From: Bradyrhizobium nanningense
Lineage (GTDB): Bacteria > Pseudomonadota > Alphaproteobacteria > Rhizobiales > Xanthobacteraceae
Length of the DNA: 61,366 bases
Direction: 5' to 3'
Assembly (NCBI RefSeq): GCF_004114535.1
Contig: NZ_LBJC01000012.1
Coordinates: 1 to 61,366 of the forward strand
Part shown: piece by piece, positions 33,190 to 41,596 of the stretch
How the letters are laid out: each line of letters starts with the position of its first letter
Position numbering within the stretch: the first letter of the stretch is position 1
Translations under genes and position numbers: made by a program
Notes under the pieces: generated by a model
Databases searched by the model: none
What the model saw: only the letters and a program-made list of their open reading frames with translations
Told to the model about the DNA's origin: nothing

Positions 33190-34661
33190 TTCTGCGCCTC
33201 TCGCAAGTGAGGTCCCGTGTTGGTGTCCACGATGATCGGCCTCGACACGTCGACCGGATCGGACCAGCCGCCGCCGAGCGCCTTTGCCAGCGCAACGTAA
33301 TCCTTGGCCGCCGACACCTTGCTCTGGATCAGCGAATCCTCGGCGGAATAAAGCGAACGTTCGGCGTCCAGGACGTCGATGAAGCTGGCGCTGCCGGTCT
33401 TGAACAGCGAGCGCGACAGCCGCGCGGCTTCGCGGTAGTTCTTGGTCGCTTCCGACAGCTTGGTGGCACGCACGCGTTCGCGCGAGAGCGAGACCAGGGC
33501 GTTCTCGACGTCTTCGAGTGCGGTGAGCAGGGTCGAATGGAATGTGGCGAACGCCTGGTCGCGTTGCGCCTCCACAATCCTGACGGTGGCCAGGCGCTTG
33601 CCCGCGTCGAACACCGGCACGGTGATCGAGGGCCCCACCGACCAGCTCAGGCTCGAATATTTGGCGAGATCGCCGGCACGTATCGCGGAGGTGCCGACCG
33701 AACCGGTCAATGACACCGCCGGATAGCGGTCGGCCTCCGCTTGGCCGATCTTGGCGGTCGCCTGCGCCAGCTTGCGCTCGGCACTTGCAACATCGGGGCG
33801 GCTCATCAGGAGATCGGCGGGCAGTCCCGTGGGCAGGGGCATGCGCGGCGCCGGCACGGGCGCGGACCGTGCTAGCAACGAGGCGACGCCGTCGGGCGGC
33901 CGCCCGAGCAGGATTGCGAGCCGGTGAATGTCGGCCGCGAGCGCCGCCTGATAGGTCGGAACGTTGGCTTCCGTGCTCGCGGCTTGCGCAGTGGCTTTGG
34001 CGAGATCGACCGCGTTGCCGCTGCCGGCTTCGTATTTGCTGCGGGTGAGCTTTTCGGTGTCGCGCTGCGAGACCGCGGTCCGCTGCGCCAGCGCGATCCG
34101 CGCCTGATAGCCGCGCGCCTCCACGTAATAGGCGGCGACGTCGCCGATCAGCGTGACGAGGCTGTTGCGCAGATCCTCCTCGGCGGATTGCGTGCTGCGC
34201 AGCGCCGCCTCGATGCCCCGCTGCGTGCCGCCGAACAGGTCGAGCTCCCAGCTCGAATCGAAGCTGGCCTGGTGAAGCGAGTAGGGCGCGCTGTCGACGA
34301 GGACGGACGAGGAGCCGGCGCTGGTCTTGTTGTTCGTCACCGAGGCCGTGCCGCTCACTGACGGAAACAGACCTGCCGCCGTCTGTTGCAGCGTGGCGCG
34401 CGCCTCGCGCACGACGGCTTTTGCCTTCGCGACGTCGGGATTGGCTTCGACGGCCTCTTCGATCAGTCGGTTGAGCAGGGGATCGCGCAAGCGCAGCCAC
34501 CAGCGATCAAGCCTGCCGGCGTCCCGATGCGGGGCGGTGCTGGTGCTCCAGTGCGAGGGCAAGGCGAGCCTGGGCGGGCCGGCATAATCCGGGCCGACCG
34601 CGCAGCCAGCCAAGGCGCTGCCCAGCATCAGCGCGGCGCAGGCCCATCCGGCGCGCGACAT
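33186..34661 (-). CDS. NodT-family outer-membrane efflux lipoprotein
   Basis: A 491-residue TolC-like outer-membrane factor. A lipoprotein signal with lipobox LAGC occurs at residues 17-20 when starting at ATG 34661 (MSRAGWACAALMLGSALAGC). The 'VGPDYAGPP' motif after the cysteine is the RND/NodT family hallmark. Two repeats of long helices follow (SYE...LDLFG; 'RPDVASAERKLAQATAKIGQAEADRYPAVSL'). The frame stays open to 34970 without another lipobox, so the shorter start is preferred. It is the first gene of the nodT-like/macA/macB/regulator/kinase operon. Confidence 0.88.
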   Translation of the reverse strand: MSRAGWACAALMLGSALAGCAVGPDYAGPPRLALPSHWSTSTAPHRDAGRLDRWWLRLRDPLLNRLIEEAVEANPDVAKAKAVVREARATLQQTAAGLFPSVSGTASVTNNKTSAGSSSVLVDSAPYSLHQASFDSSWELDLFGGTQRGIEAALRSTQSAEEDLRNSLVTLIGDVAAYYVEARGYQARIALAQRTAVSQRDTEKLTRSKYEAGSGNAVDLAKATAQAASTEANVPTYQAALAADIHRLAILLGRPPDGVASLLARSAPVPAPRMPLPTGLPADLLMSRPDVASAERKLAQATAKIGQAEADRYPAVSLTGSVGTSAIRAGDLAKYSSLSWSVGPSITVPVFDAGKRLATVRIVEAQRDQAFATFHSTLLTALEDVENALVSLSRERVRATKLSEATKNYREAARLSRSLFKTGSASFIDVLDAERSLYSAEDSLIQSKVSAAKDYVALAKALGGGWSDPVDVSRPIIVDTNTGPHLREAQK

Positions 34662-35534
34662 GGGGCTGCGCAACGGCGCGGGCTTTGGACGATGAGCCTC
34701 CTTGGCAGATGGCAGGGGACTTGCGACGAACACGTAGGGCGGCATCAAATCGGCTGAAATCCATGGACCTCGGTCCGGGGGAGATTCGCTGGTCCTCTGG
34801 GGAAGGGTGAGGCGACCGCCACTAGCCGGCCGATCGTGGCCTTTCGGCAGCCGGAATGTTGCTGAATGTAAACAGGTGTTGCCGGACGTCTCGGCGCGGC
34901 CGAAGAGCAGATGCTTGGTAGCCCGTAGCCCGGATGAGCGCAGCGACATCCGGGGGCGCTCGCTCGACATCTCGCGCTGTCCCGGATGTCGCTGTGCTCA
35001 TCCGGGCTACAGCACCTTGCTGTGCCGCTCCGCTGTCAACCCACCTGTACAAAAAGATTCCACTTTACCGAAATTCGGTTTTAGCGTATGTGTCGACCAT
35101 CCCGGTTCACCAAGAGGGGCGATCATGTGTCGTCACGTTCGCGAGCCGGGCTTGCGGTGGACGCGGCAGCGTCGGCACGAGAGGGACGGGCAGGGCGGGT
35201 AGTCCCTGTGAGCTCGAACCCGCGTGCGGACGAACGGCGCTGCTAGGCTTCGTCTCGTCTTGCAAGTTTCCGGCTTCGTCGACAGGGCTGGAAAAACTGC
35301 GGCGACATGGCGGGCCGTGCGTACGGCAAAACCGTGTGGTCCTATTTGAGGCATCAGGCGAAACCAACTGAAACCAACAAACCACTGCAGATCAGGCGCT
35401 TCTGCGCCTACGCTGCAGCGGACGGTTCGGCGAAATCGCCAATATCTAGGCCCGGCCTACGATCCTCACCCCTACCACGGACGAGAAGACCGACGGCCAG
35501 GCCTGATGATTCCAACCCTTCAGGAGCCGAAATC
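34662..35534. other. Intergenic region between efflux operon and integrase
   Basis: No convincing gene is found in about 870 bases. It must hold the promoter of the efflux operon (34.7-34.9 kb) and the left junction of the island. A 30-bp-armed palindrome sits at 34925-35010. No complete tRNA could be read, so the attachment target of the integrase is unknown. Confidence 0.5.
34925..35010. repeat. Long palindromic intergenic repeat with 30-bp arms
   Basis: The left arm starts GTAGCCCGGATGAGC and ends GACATCCGGG (34925-34954). The right arm, 34981-35010, is its reverse complement with one mismatch at the 16th base. The spacer is 26 nt. It belongs to the widespread 'GTAGCCCGGATGAGC...' palindrome family of Bradyrhizobium-type genomes. 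It marks chromosome-type DNA just left of the integrase. Confidence 0.85.
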
Positions 35535-36932
35535 ATGTTTGAGACTACCACCATACCTGCCGCCGACGCCACTGATGCCCGTGGGCGCGCCAGGCGCAAG
35601 GTCCTCACCAATCGAGACTGCGCATCGAAGAGCGGCAAGCCCAAGGCCTACGACGCGAAGTGCGATGGGCTCTACGTCCGCCGCACCACGACCGGGCCGA
35701 ATACCTTCTCCGCGCTGGTCCGCGTCAAGGGCACTAGGCAGAAACGGCCGTACTGGCTCGGCTGCTTCGATGCGGAGACCTTCAACGTCGATCACGCCCG
35801 CAGCGCCTATTACGCCTTGATGGCCCGCATCGACGCGGGTGAGAACGTCTTCGCGACGGCCCGGCGTGACAAGAGGGTGAAGACCAAGCAGGGCCGCACC
35901 GTCGACGATCTGGCCATCGAGTATCTTGATTACATTCGCGAGCCGGTGAAGAAAAAGGACGGCAAGATGCGCGCCCGAATCGAGTCCCACAAGATCATCG
36001 AGGGTTACTTCCGCAATCTGGTGTCGCCGCGCTTCGGCAGGATGACCGCAAGCGATCTCACCAATGACGACGTGGCGACGTTGGCGTGCGACATGATGTC
36101 TGGCAAGTACAACGGCAAGCCATCCGTCTCGAGCGCCCGCCACATGCGCACCGCCCTGAGCGGGCTCTACAGATGGGCTCGCGAAGCCGGCCGCGGCTAT
36201 GTGATTAAGACGTGCCAGCCCATGGTAGACCTGCCGTCGCTGCCGGCTGAGCATCCGCGCACGCGCGCGCTGACACCGGAGGAGATTCGCATTCTGTGGC
36301 AGGGCCTCGAGCGCGACGACCTGCCATGGGATCGCATGACATGTCTCGCCATCAAGTTCGGGCTGGCAACCATGCTGCGGAGCTGGGAGTTTCTTGCCAT
36401 ACACCACGACGAGCTCCACGACCTTGACGGTAAGGCCTTCATCAGGGTGCCGGTCGTGCGCGTGAAAAAACGGCGCATCATCGAACAGCCGCTGAACAGC
36501 CTTGCGCTCGACATCCTGCGTGAGGCGATGAAGAAGTCGAACCAGCGCGAGTTCGTCTTCTTCGGCCGTTTCGGTGCGGAGGCGCCACTGGCGCGTAAGG
36601 GCATGGCGGAAGCGCTGCGCGGCACGAAGAAGACACCCGGCCTCTGCGCGCTGCTCGGCCTCAAGCCGTTCACGCCGCACGACCTGCGCCGGACGGCCGC
36701 GACGCTGCTCGGCAACGCCGGCTTCGGCGACGGCATTATCGGAAGGTGCCTGGATCACCACACGACCCGGGATCGGGACGGAACCGACGTGTCGCGGGTA
36801 ACGGGCGTCTATAATCAATCCACCTATCGCGAGGCGAAGCGCCCGGTGCTCGATGCTCTGGCCGTCAGGCTGCGCGAGATCATCAGCGAACCGGATGGGG
36901 CGGGGCAGCTGGCCTTCGCCTTCGCGGCGTAA
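35535..36932 (+). CDS. Tyrosine-type site-specific integrase
   Basis: A 465-residue phage/island integrase that recombines att sites. The N-terminal arm-binding/SAM-like part is followed by a C-terminal catalytic domain with R282 (FGLATMLRSWEF), HDLRR at 382-386, LDHH (second H-box, H408) and the nucleophile Y426 in GVYNQSTY. All required residues are present, so it looks functional. ATG 35535 is taken because GGAG precedes it; the frame is open 76 codons upstream without resemblance. It marks the left end of the 35.5-52.6 kb island. Confidence 0.93.
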   Translation: MFETTTIPAADATDARGRARRKVLTNRDCASKSGKPKAYDAKCDGLYVRRTTTGPNTFSALVRVKGTRQKRPYWLGCFDAETFNVDHARSAYYALMARIDAGENVFATARRDKRVKTKQGRTVDDLAIEYLDYIREPVKKKDGKMRARIESHKIIEGYFRNLVSPRFGRMTASDLTNDDVATLACDMMSGKYNGKPSVSSARHMRTALSGLYRWAREAGRGYVIKTCQPMVDLPSLPAEHPRTRALTPEEIRILWQGLERDDLPWDRMTCLAIKFGLATMLRSWEFLAIHHDELHDLDGKAFIRVPVVRVKKRRIIEQPLNSLALDILREAMKKSNQREFVFFGRFGAEAPLARKGMAEALRGTKKTPGLCALLGLKPFTPHDLRRTAATLLGNAGFGDGIIGRCLDHHTTRDRDGTDVSRVTGVYNQSTYREAKRPVLDALAVRLREIISEPDGAGQLAFAFAA

Positions 36933-37038
36933 CCCAGCGCGCCATTGTCTTTTCGGTCCGACTGGACCAGCATATGTCGGCCGGCCGCGGTGTTGTCAGC
37001 ACCCGGCCGGCCTCACCAAACGCCAATGGAGTGGAGCC

Positions 37039-37629
37039 ATGGCGCAGGGTCGCATCGATCATAGCACATCTCTCCCAGCTGAACCGATCTCGCCCACCGA
37101 GGCGCTTGAGCTGGTGCGGTCGCAAGGTAGCCGCTCGATTGATGACGCCGTCGCCGACCTCAACGAGTGGATTCGCCGGAAGAGGGTTCGGCTTTGGTGC
37201 GACGACGAACTGGTGCCACCGTCCTTCATCATGAGGTCGCTGGTCATGGTCACCGTACCCGACGCGGACGGACGGCCGCGGGTCGATGTCTTGCCTGCCG
37301 GCGGCATCGGTTGGAAAAGCACCGGCTATACCTTTAAGCTCGATGCTGACGAGGTGCGCGCACTCCTGCCGCCGTCATCGGCTAGCGTGGCAACCGGGTC
37401 AGACCAGGCTCCGAAACCCCGAGAAGGTACTGCGGAGTGGGTTTACGAGCAGATGATCGCTGATCAATCATGGCGTAACGGTGAGCCAGGCTACGCCCGT
37501 CGACTGTATGAGCGTCGTCCCGCCTGCATAACCGCCGGGGAAAAGAGGCTCGCGAATCTCATCAGCGAGCACAAAGCGGAAGTCGTGAAGGAGCTCCTGA
37601 AGAGGGAAGAAGAACGCGACAAGCGGTAA
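37039..37629 (+). CDS. Island hypothetical protein
   Basis: A 196-residue soluble protein beginning MAQGRIDHSTSLPAEPISPTEALELV. Segments 'AVADLNEWIRRKRVRLWCDDELVPPSFI' and a C-terminal 'ERRPACITAGEKRLANLISEHKAEVVKELL' helix are visible. The last ~40 residues are strongly charged. No family recognised. Start chosen at ATG 37039 after GGAGTGGAGCC. It follows the integrase by about 100 bases. Confidence 0.65.
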   Translation: MAQGRIDHSTSLPAEPISPTEALELVRSQGSRSIDDAVADLNEWIRRKRVRLWCDDELVPPSFIMRSLVMVTVPDADGRPRVDVLPAGGIGWKSTGYTFKLDADEVRALLPPSSASVATGSDQAPKPREGTAEWVYEQMIADQSWRNGEPGYARRLYERRPACITAGEKRLANLISEHKAEVVKELLKREEERDKR

Positions 37630-37633
37630 CGCT

Positions 37634-37674
37634 TCCCGCGGGAGTTTTCCCGAAACGGGATTTTTCCCGGGAAA
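37634..37674. promoter_or_regulatory. Cluster of three TCCCG...CGGGA palindromes upstream of the HTH gene
   Basis: Three adjacent dyads: TCCCGCGGGA (37634-37643), TCCCGAAACGGGA (37048-like spacing; 37648-37660) and TTTCCCGGGAAA (37663-37674). They lie between the hypothetical gene and the small HTH gene at 37701. Repeated half-sites of this kind are typical of operators bound by phage-type repressors, and the adjacent gene product is a small HTH protein. An alternative is a terminator-like stem for the upstream gene; the T run inside supports that possibility. Confidence 0.45.
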
Positions 37675-37700
37675 TAGTGCGGGCTTAACATGTCCGCAGA

Positions 37701-37955
37701 ATGCTTAATTCCCCTAGATTGAACCTCAGTGTTCCCGAGTTTGCTGATGCCTCCGCCTTTTGGGGGTGGGCGTTGGCATTGATCTCCTACGAGGAAGCGG
37801 CACGCCTGCGCGGATGCTGCGTCGAAACGGTTCGTCGCGAAGTCGAGCGTGGCGCCCTAGCTACGGTCGATATCTCGCCACGCCGAAAGGCAATTCGTCG
37901 CTGCGTCGCGCTGGGGCTGTCCCTGCGGGATGGAGGCTGCGATGCCGCTTCCTGA
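37701..37955 (+). CDS. Small HTH DNA-binding protein
   Basis: An 84-residue protein whose central part ISYEEAARLRGCCVETVRREVERGAL is a MerR/excisionase-like helix-turn-helix that reads a short DNA site. The N-terminal 27 residues are probably flexible and a TTG at about 37779 could be the true start. It overlaps the next gene by about 14 bases in another frame. Position next to the integrase and palindromes suggests excision or island gene control. Confidence 0.6.
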   Translation: MLNSPRLNLSVPEFADASAFWGWALALISYEEAARLRGCCVETVRREVERGALATVDISPRRKAIRRCVALGLSLRDGGCDAAS

Positions 37956-38274
37956 CCGCGAGCTTCTCCAGAAGCTGCTTCAGCACGCCAGCGCGGCGCC
38001 CGACACGCCGGATCTCATGTTCGACGATCGCGAGGTCGAAACAATCACCGGATTGTCGCGCACGACGCGCCATCGCCTTGAAAAGGCCGGCGCATTTCCG
38101 AAGGGGCACTATGTCAGCCCGGGGTGCAAGCGCTGGTTCGGACAACAGCTGGCAGCGTGGCAACGCGCCATCCAAAGCAGCAGCAATCCGTTTGCGAAGC
38201 CGAAAGCTCGGGGCGGCAAAGGCCGCGCTTCGCTCAAAGAAATTGCCCGAGTCACCCCCTCGTTGAAGGGCTGA
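37942..38274 (+). CDS. AlpA-like DNA-binding protein
   Basis: A 110-residue protein with a helix-turn-helix of the AlpA/excisionase type (MFDDREVETITGLSRTTRHRLEKAGAFPKGHYVSPGCKRWF). These activate or direct integrase/excision genes in satellites and prophages. The start at 37942 follows GGAGG at five bases; an upstream ATG at 37930 is in frame. The basic C-terminal tail (KPKARGGKGRASLKE) would aid DNA binding. It forms a transcription pair with the gene at 37701. Confidence 0.75.
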   Translation: MPLPDRELLQKLLQHASAAPDTPDLMFDDREVETITGLSRTTRHRLEKAGAFPKGHYVSPGCKRWFGQQLAAWQRAIQSSSNPFAKPKARGGKGRASLKEIARVTPSLKG

Positions 38275-38316
38275 ACCCGGGCTTTTTTCGTCTCAACCCG
38301 ACCAAAGGTGAGAAAC

Positions 38317-39117
38317 ATGCAGAGTATCACTAACAATCCAAACGACGTCAAGATCACCGCTGAGCAGGTCGAAACCGATTGCCCAGCCGAACTGACTCAG
38401 CTTGGCGACCTCATCGCACATTGCTTCCATGAGGCCGCCGAATGCGAGGCACGCGCTGAGGAATACCGTCTTGAGGCGGGCTCGCTGATCGTCGAGGCGA
38501 AGGAACTCTGCGACGCCGGCGGCTTCGCCGCGTTCCGTAAGAAGTATTTCCCGACGGTCAGTCAATCGCGTGCTTATGAACTCATGGCGATCGCGACCGG
38601 CAAGAGAACGATAAGCCAAGTTCGGGAACAGACGCGCCAACGCGTTGCCAGCACCAGGGCGCGCCAGAAGGCCAAGAAACATTCCGCTACCGTAGCGGAA
38701 TCGAACACCGGAGAGGTGAAGCCTCCCGACAACGTTGTCCAATTAGTGGGCGTGCGTGCGGCGCGCGAAGCCGCGGCTCCTGCGCTGCAGCCGACCGAGG
38801 CGCTGATCGAGCACTTCACGCGCTCCTCGGGTGGGGAGCAGAAGGCTCTCATCGACCACGTCAAAGGGTTGAGCGCTGCGATCGATCCGTTCCGGCAGAT
38901 GATCCCGATGGACCCCGATACGATCGCAGCCAGAACCGAGGAGACAGTCGGCGTCTACAAGGCGAAGCTGATCAGGGACGCCCTCCAAATGCGGCTGGAG
39001 CCTAGGGCGAAAAAGAAGATTGCGCGCCTGCAATTCAAATCTGTCGAAACCACCGATCCCGAAACGGGCAACCGCGTCTATGCGCGGTCGCGGCGCGGAA
39101 ACGCTTCCTGGCACTAA
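38317..39117 (+). CDS. Phage-type hypothetical protein, DUF3102-like N-terminal part
   Basis: A 266-residue protein. The N-terminal section (ELTQLGDLIAHCFHEAAECEARAEEYRLEAGSLIVEAKELCDAGGFAAFRKKYFPTVSQSRAYELMAIA) has the 'L-I-E-A-K-E...F...W/Y...S...A-Y-x-L-M' pattern of DUF3102-type phage proteins, which can include ParB-like DNA-binding roles. A basic linker with Lys/Arg/Ala repeats follows. Start taken at 38317 after AAGGTGAG. The assignment is by resemblance only. Confidence 0.6.
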   Translation: MQSITNNPNDVKITAEQVETDCPAELTQLGDLIAHCFHEAAECEARAEEYRLEAGSLIVEAKELCDAGGFAAFRKKYFPTVSQSRAYELMAIATGKRTISQVREQTRQRVASTRARQKAKKHSATVAESNTGEVKPPDNVVQLVGVRAAREAAAPALQPTEALIEHFTRSSGGEQKALIDHVKGLSAAIDPFRQMIPMDPDTIAARTEETVGVYKAKLIRDALQMRLEPRAKKKIARLQFKSVETTDPETGNRVYARSRRGNASWH

Positions 39118-39200
39118 CGCCGGGAGCAGCTTGATGTCGCCGGTTTTCATCGCGGCGGCCGGCGGCCTCGTCCCCTTCAATCAAATCCTGGAGCAAAGAT

Positions 39201-39947
39201 ATGAATGTTATCAATCTCGGCCTAGGCAGGGCCTGCGGTCCTGACTTTGGTTTTGTGGCGACTCCGCAAGTGGCCGGCATGCCTGCCGTTAAGGCAGCGC
39301 CGACCGTTGCGACGCGTTCGCATCTCGATGCGCTTTTCGCCAAGATCGATCCGGCGCGCGCCCGGGTCATCTTCGCGATAGACGCTACCGCAAGCCGGCA
39401 GCCGACCTGGGACATGGCATCGAAGCTCACCGCAGAGCTGTTCGACTCCGCGGCTGCAATCGGCGGTCTCGATATCCAACTCGTTTACTATCGCGGCCAT
39501 GGCGAGTGCGTGGCCTCAAAATGGCTCAGCGATGCCAAGTCGCTCGCCAGCATAATGAGCGGGGTAGCGTGCCATGCCGGTGAGACGCAGATCGGCAAGG
39601 TGCTGACGCACGCCAAGAAGGAAAGCGCCCGGAAGAAGGTCGGCGCCGTCATCTTGATCAGCGACGCCTGCGAAGAATCTCCTTCCGAGCTCTATAACGC
39701 CGCGCGCGAGCTTCATGATGTCCCGGTCTTCCTGTTTCAGGAAGGCGATGACGAACACGTCGGCCAGATCTATGGCCAGATCGCCGACATCACCCATGGC
39801 GCATCCTGCAGGTTTGATCAGGGTGCATCCCAGCGCCTCGCCGATCTCTTGAAGGCGGTCGCCGCATTTGCCGCCGGCGGCGTCAAAGCGCTCGCTAACC
39901 AGAACAGCGAAAGCGCGAAGCTCTTGCTGACGCAGCTCAAGAAATGA
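39201..39947 (+). CDS. VWA-like domain protein
   Basis: A 248-residue protein with a von Willebrand A-type fold: strand ARVIFAIDATASRQPTWDMA, where D61-x-T63-x-S65 forms a variant MIDAS, then LDIQLVYYRGHGECVAS, ETQIGKVLTHAKKES and the strand VGAVILISDACEESP. Metal-binding positions (D, T, S, then T/D later) are mostly conserved. Such proteins occur in rhizobial plasmids and prophages without known function; roles in protein-protein sensing are possible. The frame starts at ATG 39201 and is followed closely by a small gene. Confidence 0.7.
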   Translation: MNVINLGLGRACGPDFGFVATPQVAGMPAVKAAPTVATRSHLDALFAKIDPARARVIFAIDATASRQPTWDMASKLTAELFDSAAAIGGLDIQLVYYRGHGECVASKWLSDAKSLASIMSGVACHAGETQIGKVLTHAKKESARKKVGAVILISDACEESPSELYNAARELHDVPVFLFQEGDDEHVGQIYGQIADITHGASCRFDQGASQRLADLLKAVAAFAAGGVKALANQNSESAKLLLTQLKK

Positions 39948-39958
39948 GGGAGGCGGCG

Positions 39959-40153
39959 ATGATCATCTTCGATCGCGTCGAATTAGCTTTGCTGCTCGAG
40001 AACCACACGCCGGAAGAAATCCGCGAGCTCCGTCTCGGCATCAGTGACGAGGAATATCAGGCCGGGCTCGAGCTGTGGCGCGTCCTCGAATGGTGGGGAA
40101 TGGGCTGGCTGAAACGCCATCAACATCCTGCTCACAAACAGAAAGGAAACTAA
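39959..40153 (+). CDS. Small hypothetical protein
   Basis: A 64-residue acidic/aromatic protein (MIIFDRVELALLLENHTPEEIRELRLG...). GGGAGGCGGCG immediately precedes ATG 39959, making this start more likely than the one at 39944. It ends with WGMGWLKRHQHPAHKQKGN. No known domain. It sits between the VWA gene and the hexamer-repeat gene and is probably part of the same transcript. Confidence 0.6.
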   Translation: MIIFDRVELALLLENHTPEEIRELRLGISDEEYQAGLELWRVLEWWGMGWLKRHQHPAHKQKGN

Positions 40154-40156
40154 GAC

Positions 40157-40765
40157 ATGTCTAACGAACACGATCTGAACGACGCCGGCGAACAGCGCTC
40201 GATCGAACTGATCCCGGCGAACACCATCGCCCCCCTGCAGCTCGGTTTCCGCTCAGGTGATGCGGCCAATGATTATCTCTCGAACGCTGCAGACAACGCC
40301 AGCGACGGGCTCGACTGCGAGTTCGTCGTTGCCGACGAGAACAGCCCATACTTTAAGCGAAAATTGTATCAGCGTTTCACGTTGCATGGAACCACGCCAG
40401 GCCATGAGCAGGCTGGGCAGATCAGCCGCAATACCTTGAGGGCGATCCTGGAATCGGCGCGCGGCATCCGGCCGGACGACAAGTCCGAGGCGGCACAGAA
40501 GGCGCGGATGGTGAACGGCTGGGGCGACTTCATTGGGATGCGCTTCCTGGCGCGGATCGGCGTGAAGCCGGCGCAGAACGGCTACAACGCGAAGAACACG
40601 CTCATGGAAGTCATCACGCCAGAAAGAACGGAGTGGAAGGTCACGGCACAGGTGCACACGGCTACAGCTACGGCTACGGCTACGGCTACGGCTACGGCTA
40701 AGGCACCTGCCGCCGTGGCGCCAACTCCACCTCCTATTGCGAAGCCGGCCTGGGCGAGGGACTGA
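40157..40765 (+). CDS. Phage-type protein, DUF669-like, with a hexamer-repeat tail
   Basis: A 202-residue protein. The N-terminal 150 residues contain GLDCEFVVADENSPYFKRKLYQRFTLHG and AGQISRNTLRAILESARGIRPDD, reminiscent of DUF669-type single-strand-DNA-associated phage proteins; this is a weak match. The C-terminal part is an Ala-Thr tract made by a (GCTACG)n repeat (40661-40702), then Pro-rich residues. Four bases separate it from the preceding gene. Confidence 0.55.
   Translation: MSNEHDLNDAGEQRSIELIPANTIAPLQLGFRSGDAANDYLSNAADNASDGLDCEFVVADENSPYFKRKLYQRFTLHGTTPGHEQAGQISRNTLRAILESARGIRPDDKSEAAQKARMVNGWGDFIGMRFLARIGVKPAQNGYNAKNTLMEVITPERTEWKVTAQVHTATATATATATATAKAPAAVAPTPPPIAKPAWARD
40661..40702 (+). 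repeat. In-frame GCTACG hexanucleotide repeat
   Basis: Seven hexamer units (GCTACA, then GCTACG five times, then GCTAAG) within the coding sequence of the gene at 40157, encoding alternating Thr and Ala. Length changes by slippage would add or remove two residues without changing frame. It is a potential length-variation site, not a frame switch. Confidence 0.85.
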
Positions 40766-40767
40766 TC

Positions 40768-41238
40768 ATGGGCCAGCTCTCCAGGAACGAAGACGCCTGG
40801 CAGGCAAAAGCGACCGCTACGGCGGTCGCCGAAGCCCGCAAGGTCGCCACGAGCTCCGGTCCGCTGATGAACACGCCAGTCGGGCGGCTTAGCGATCTGC
40901 AATGGGGCGTCATCATCGCCGGCGCTCTGTTCGGTTGGATCGCGACCAGGTGCCAGCAAGCGATTGCGGAAGGGTGGGACCAGGAGAACGCTGTCGAGCT
41001 CGGCGGCTTCGAGCCGTCGCCGGCGGACGTCGCCGCGGTGAAATCGATCCTGCCGCTGCTCGCCGACCAGGCGGGCATCGACTGGAGCAAGCCGCTCGAG
41101 ACCTGGTCAAAGGACACCATGACCGACTTCCTGTTGCTGGCGTGGCGGTTGGTCAGCGCGGCCGATGTCGCGCGCGAGCACGGGCCTGGGATCTTACGCA
41201 AGGCCAACACGAAGGTTGTCGACTCGATTCCTTTTTGA
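40768..41238 (+). CDS. Island hypothetical protein
   Basis: A 156-residue protein with a moderately hydrophobic stretch WGVIIAGALFGWIATRCQQAI and a C-terminal helical region 'FLLLAWRLVSAADVAREH'. It begins two bases after the previous stop and its early Ala-Thr-rich part resembles the tail of the previous gene. No recognised domain; possibly a phage-type structural or replication accessory protein. Confidence 0.6.
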   Translation: MGQLSRNEDAWQAKATATAVAEARKVATSSGPLMNTPVGRLSDLQWGVIIAGALFGWIATRCQQAIAEGWDQENAVELGGFEPSPADVAAVKSILPLLADQAGIDWSKPLETWSKDTMTDFLLLAWRLVSAADVAREHGPGILRKANTKVVDSIPF

Positions 41239-41251
41239 GCGCGACAGTTTT

Positions 41252-41365
41252 GTGCTGACGCTACAGCCGCTGCCGGGGGTCGATGCGATCCGGTCGCTGC
41301 GGTGGATCCTCAAGCGGCTATTGCGTCAGTTCGGCATGAAGTGCACCGATATTCGGCTGGAATAG
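41252..41365 (+). CDS. Small conserved phage-type protein
   Basis: A 37-residue protein from GTG (MLTLQPLPGVDAIRSLRWIL... LRRFG-like ending). The LQPLPGVDAIR-x-LR-x-x-L pattern recurs in short alphaproteobacterial phage or plasmid proteins. The ribosome-binding site is weak, so the call rests on this resemblance and on position between two genes. Confidence 0.5.
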   Translation: MLTLQPLPGVDAIRSLRWILKRLLRQFGMKCTDIRLE

Positions 41366-41368
41366 AGG

Positions 41369-41596
41369 ATGCGCGATTACGACCCCGCAAACGGCAATTG
41401 TCAGTGCCAGCTCGATGTGGACGAACTGATCCGCGACATCGCCGCGCGGCGCTGGGTGCACGAATTTCGTGAGCGGAAGGACAATCGCGAGATGGTCCTG
41501 GTCTGGACCCGTTGCAACGGGATCTGGGACCATCGGTGGACCGACGAAATCGTTGAGTCATGCATCCTGCCTCAAGCAGAAAAAACGCGTCGATGA
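41369..41596 (+). CDS. Small hypothetical protein
   Basis: A 75-residue protein (MRDYDPANGNCQCQLDVDELIRDI...). It contains DNREMVLVWTRCNGIWDH and several cysteines but no zinc-finger pattern I can name. It starts directly after the previous stop and overlaps the methyltransferase gene start by about four bases. Role unknown. Confidence 0.55.
   Translation: MRDYDPANGNCQCQLDVDELIRDIAARRWVHEFRERKDNREMVLVWTRCNGIWDHRWTDEIVESCILPQAEKTRR

Noticed and set aside
35140..35300. Possible tRNA at the island's left edge
   Set aside because: A GAGCTCGAACCCGCG segment suggests a T-arm, but the stem does not pair and no other arms fit.
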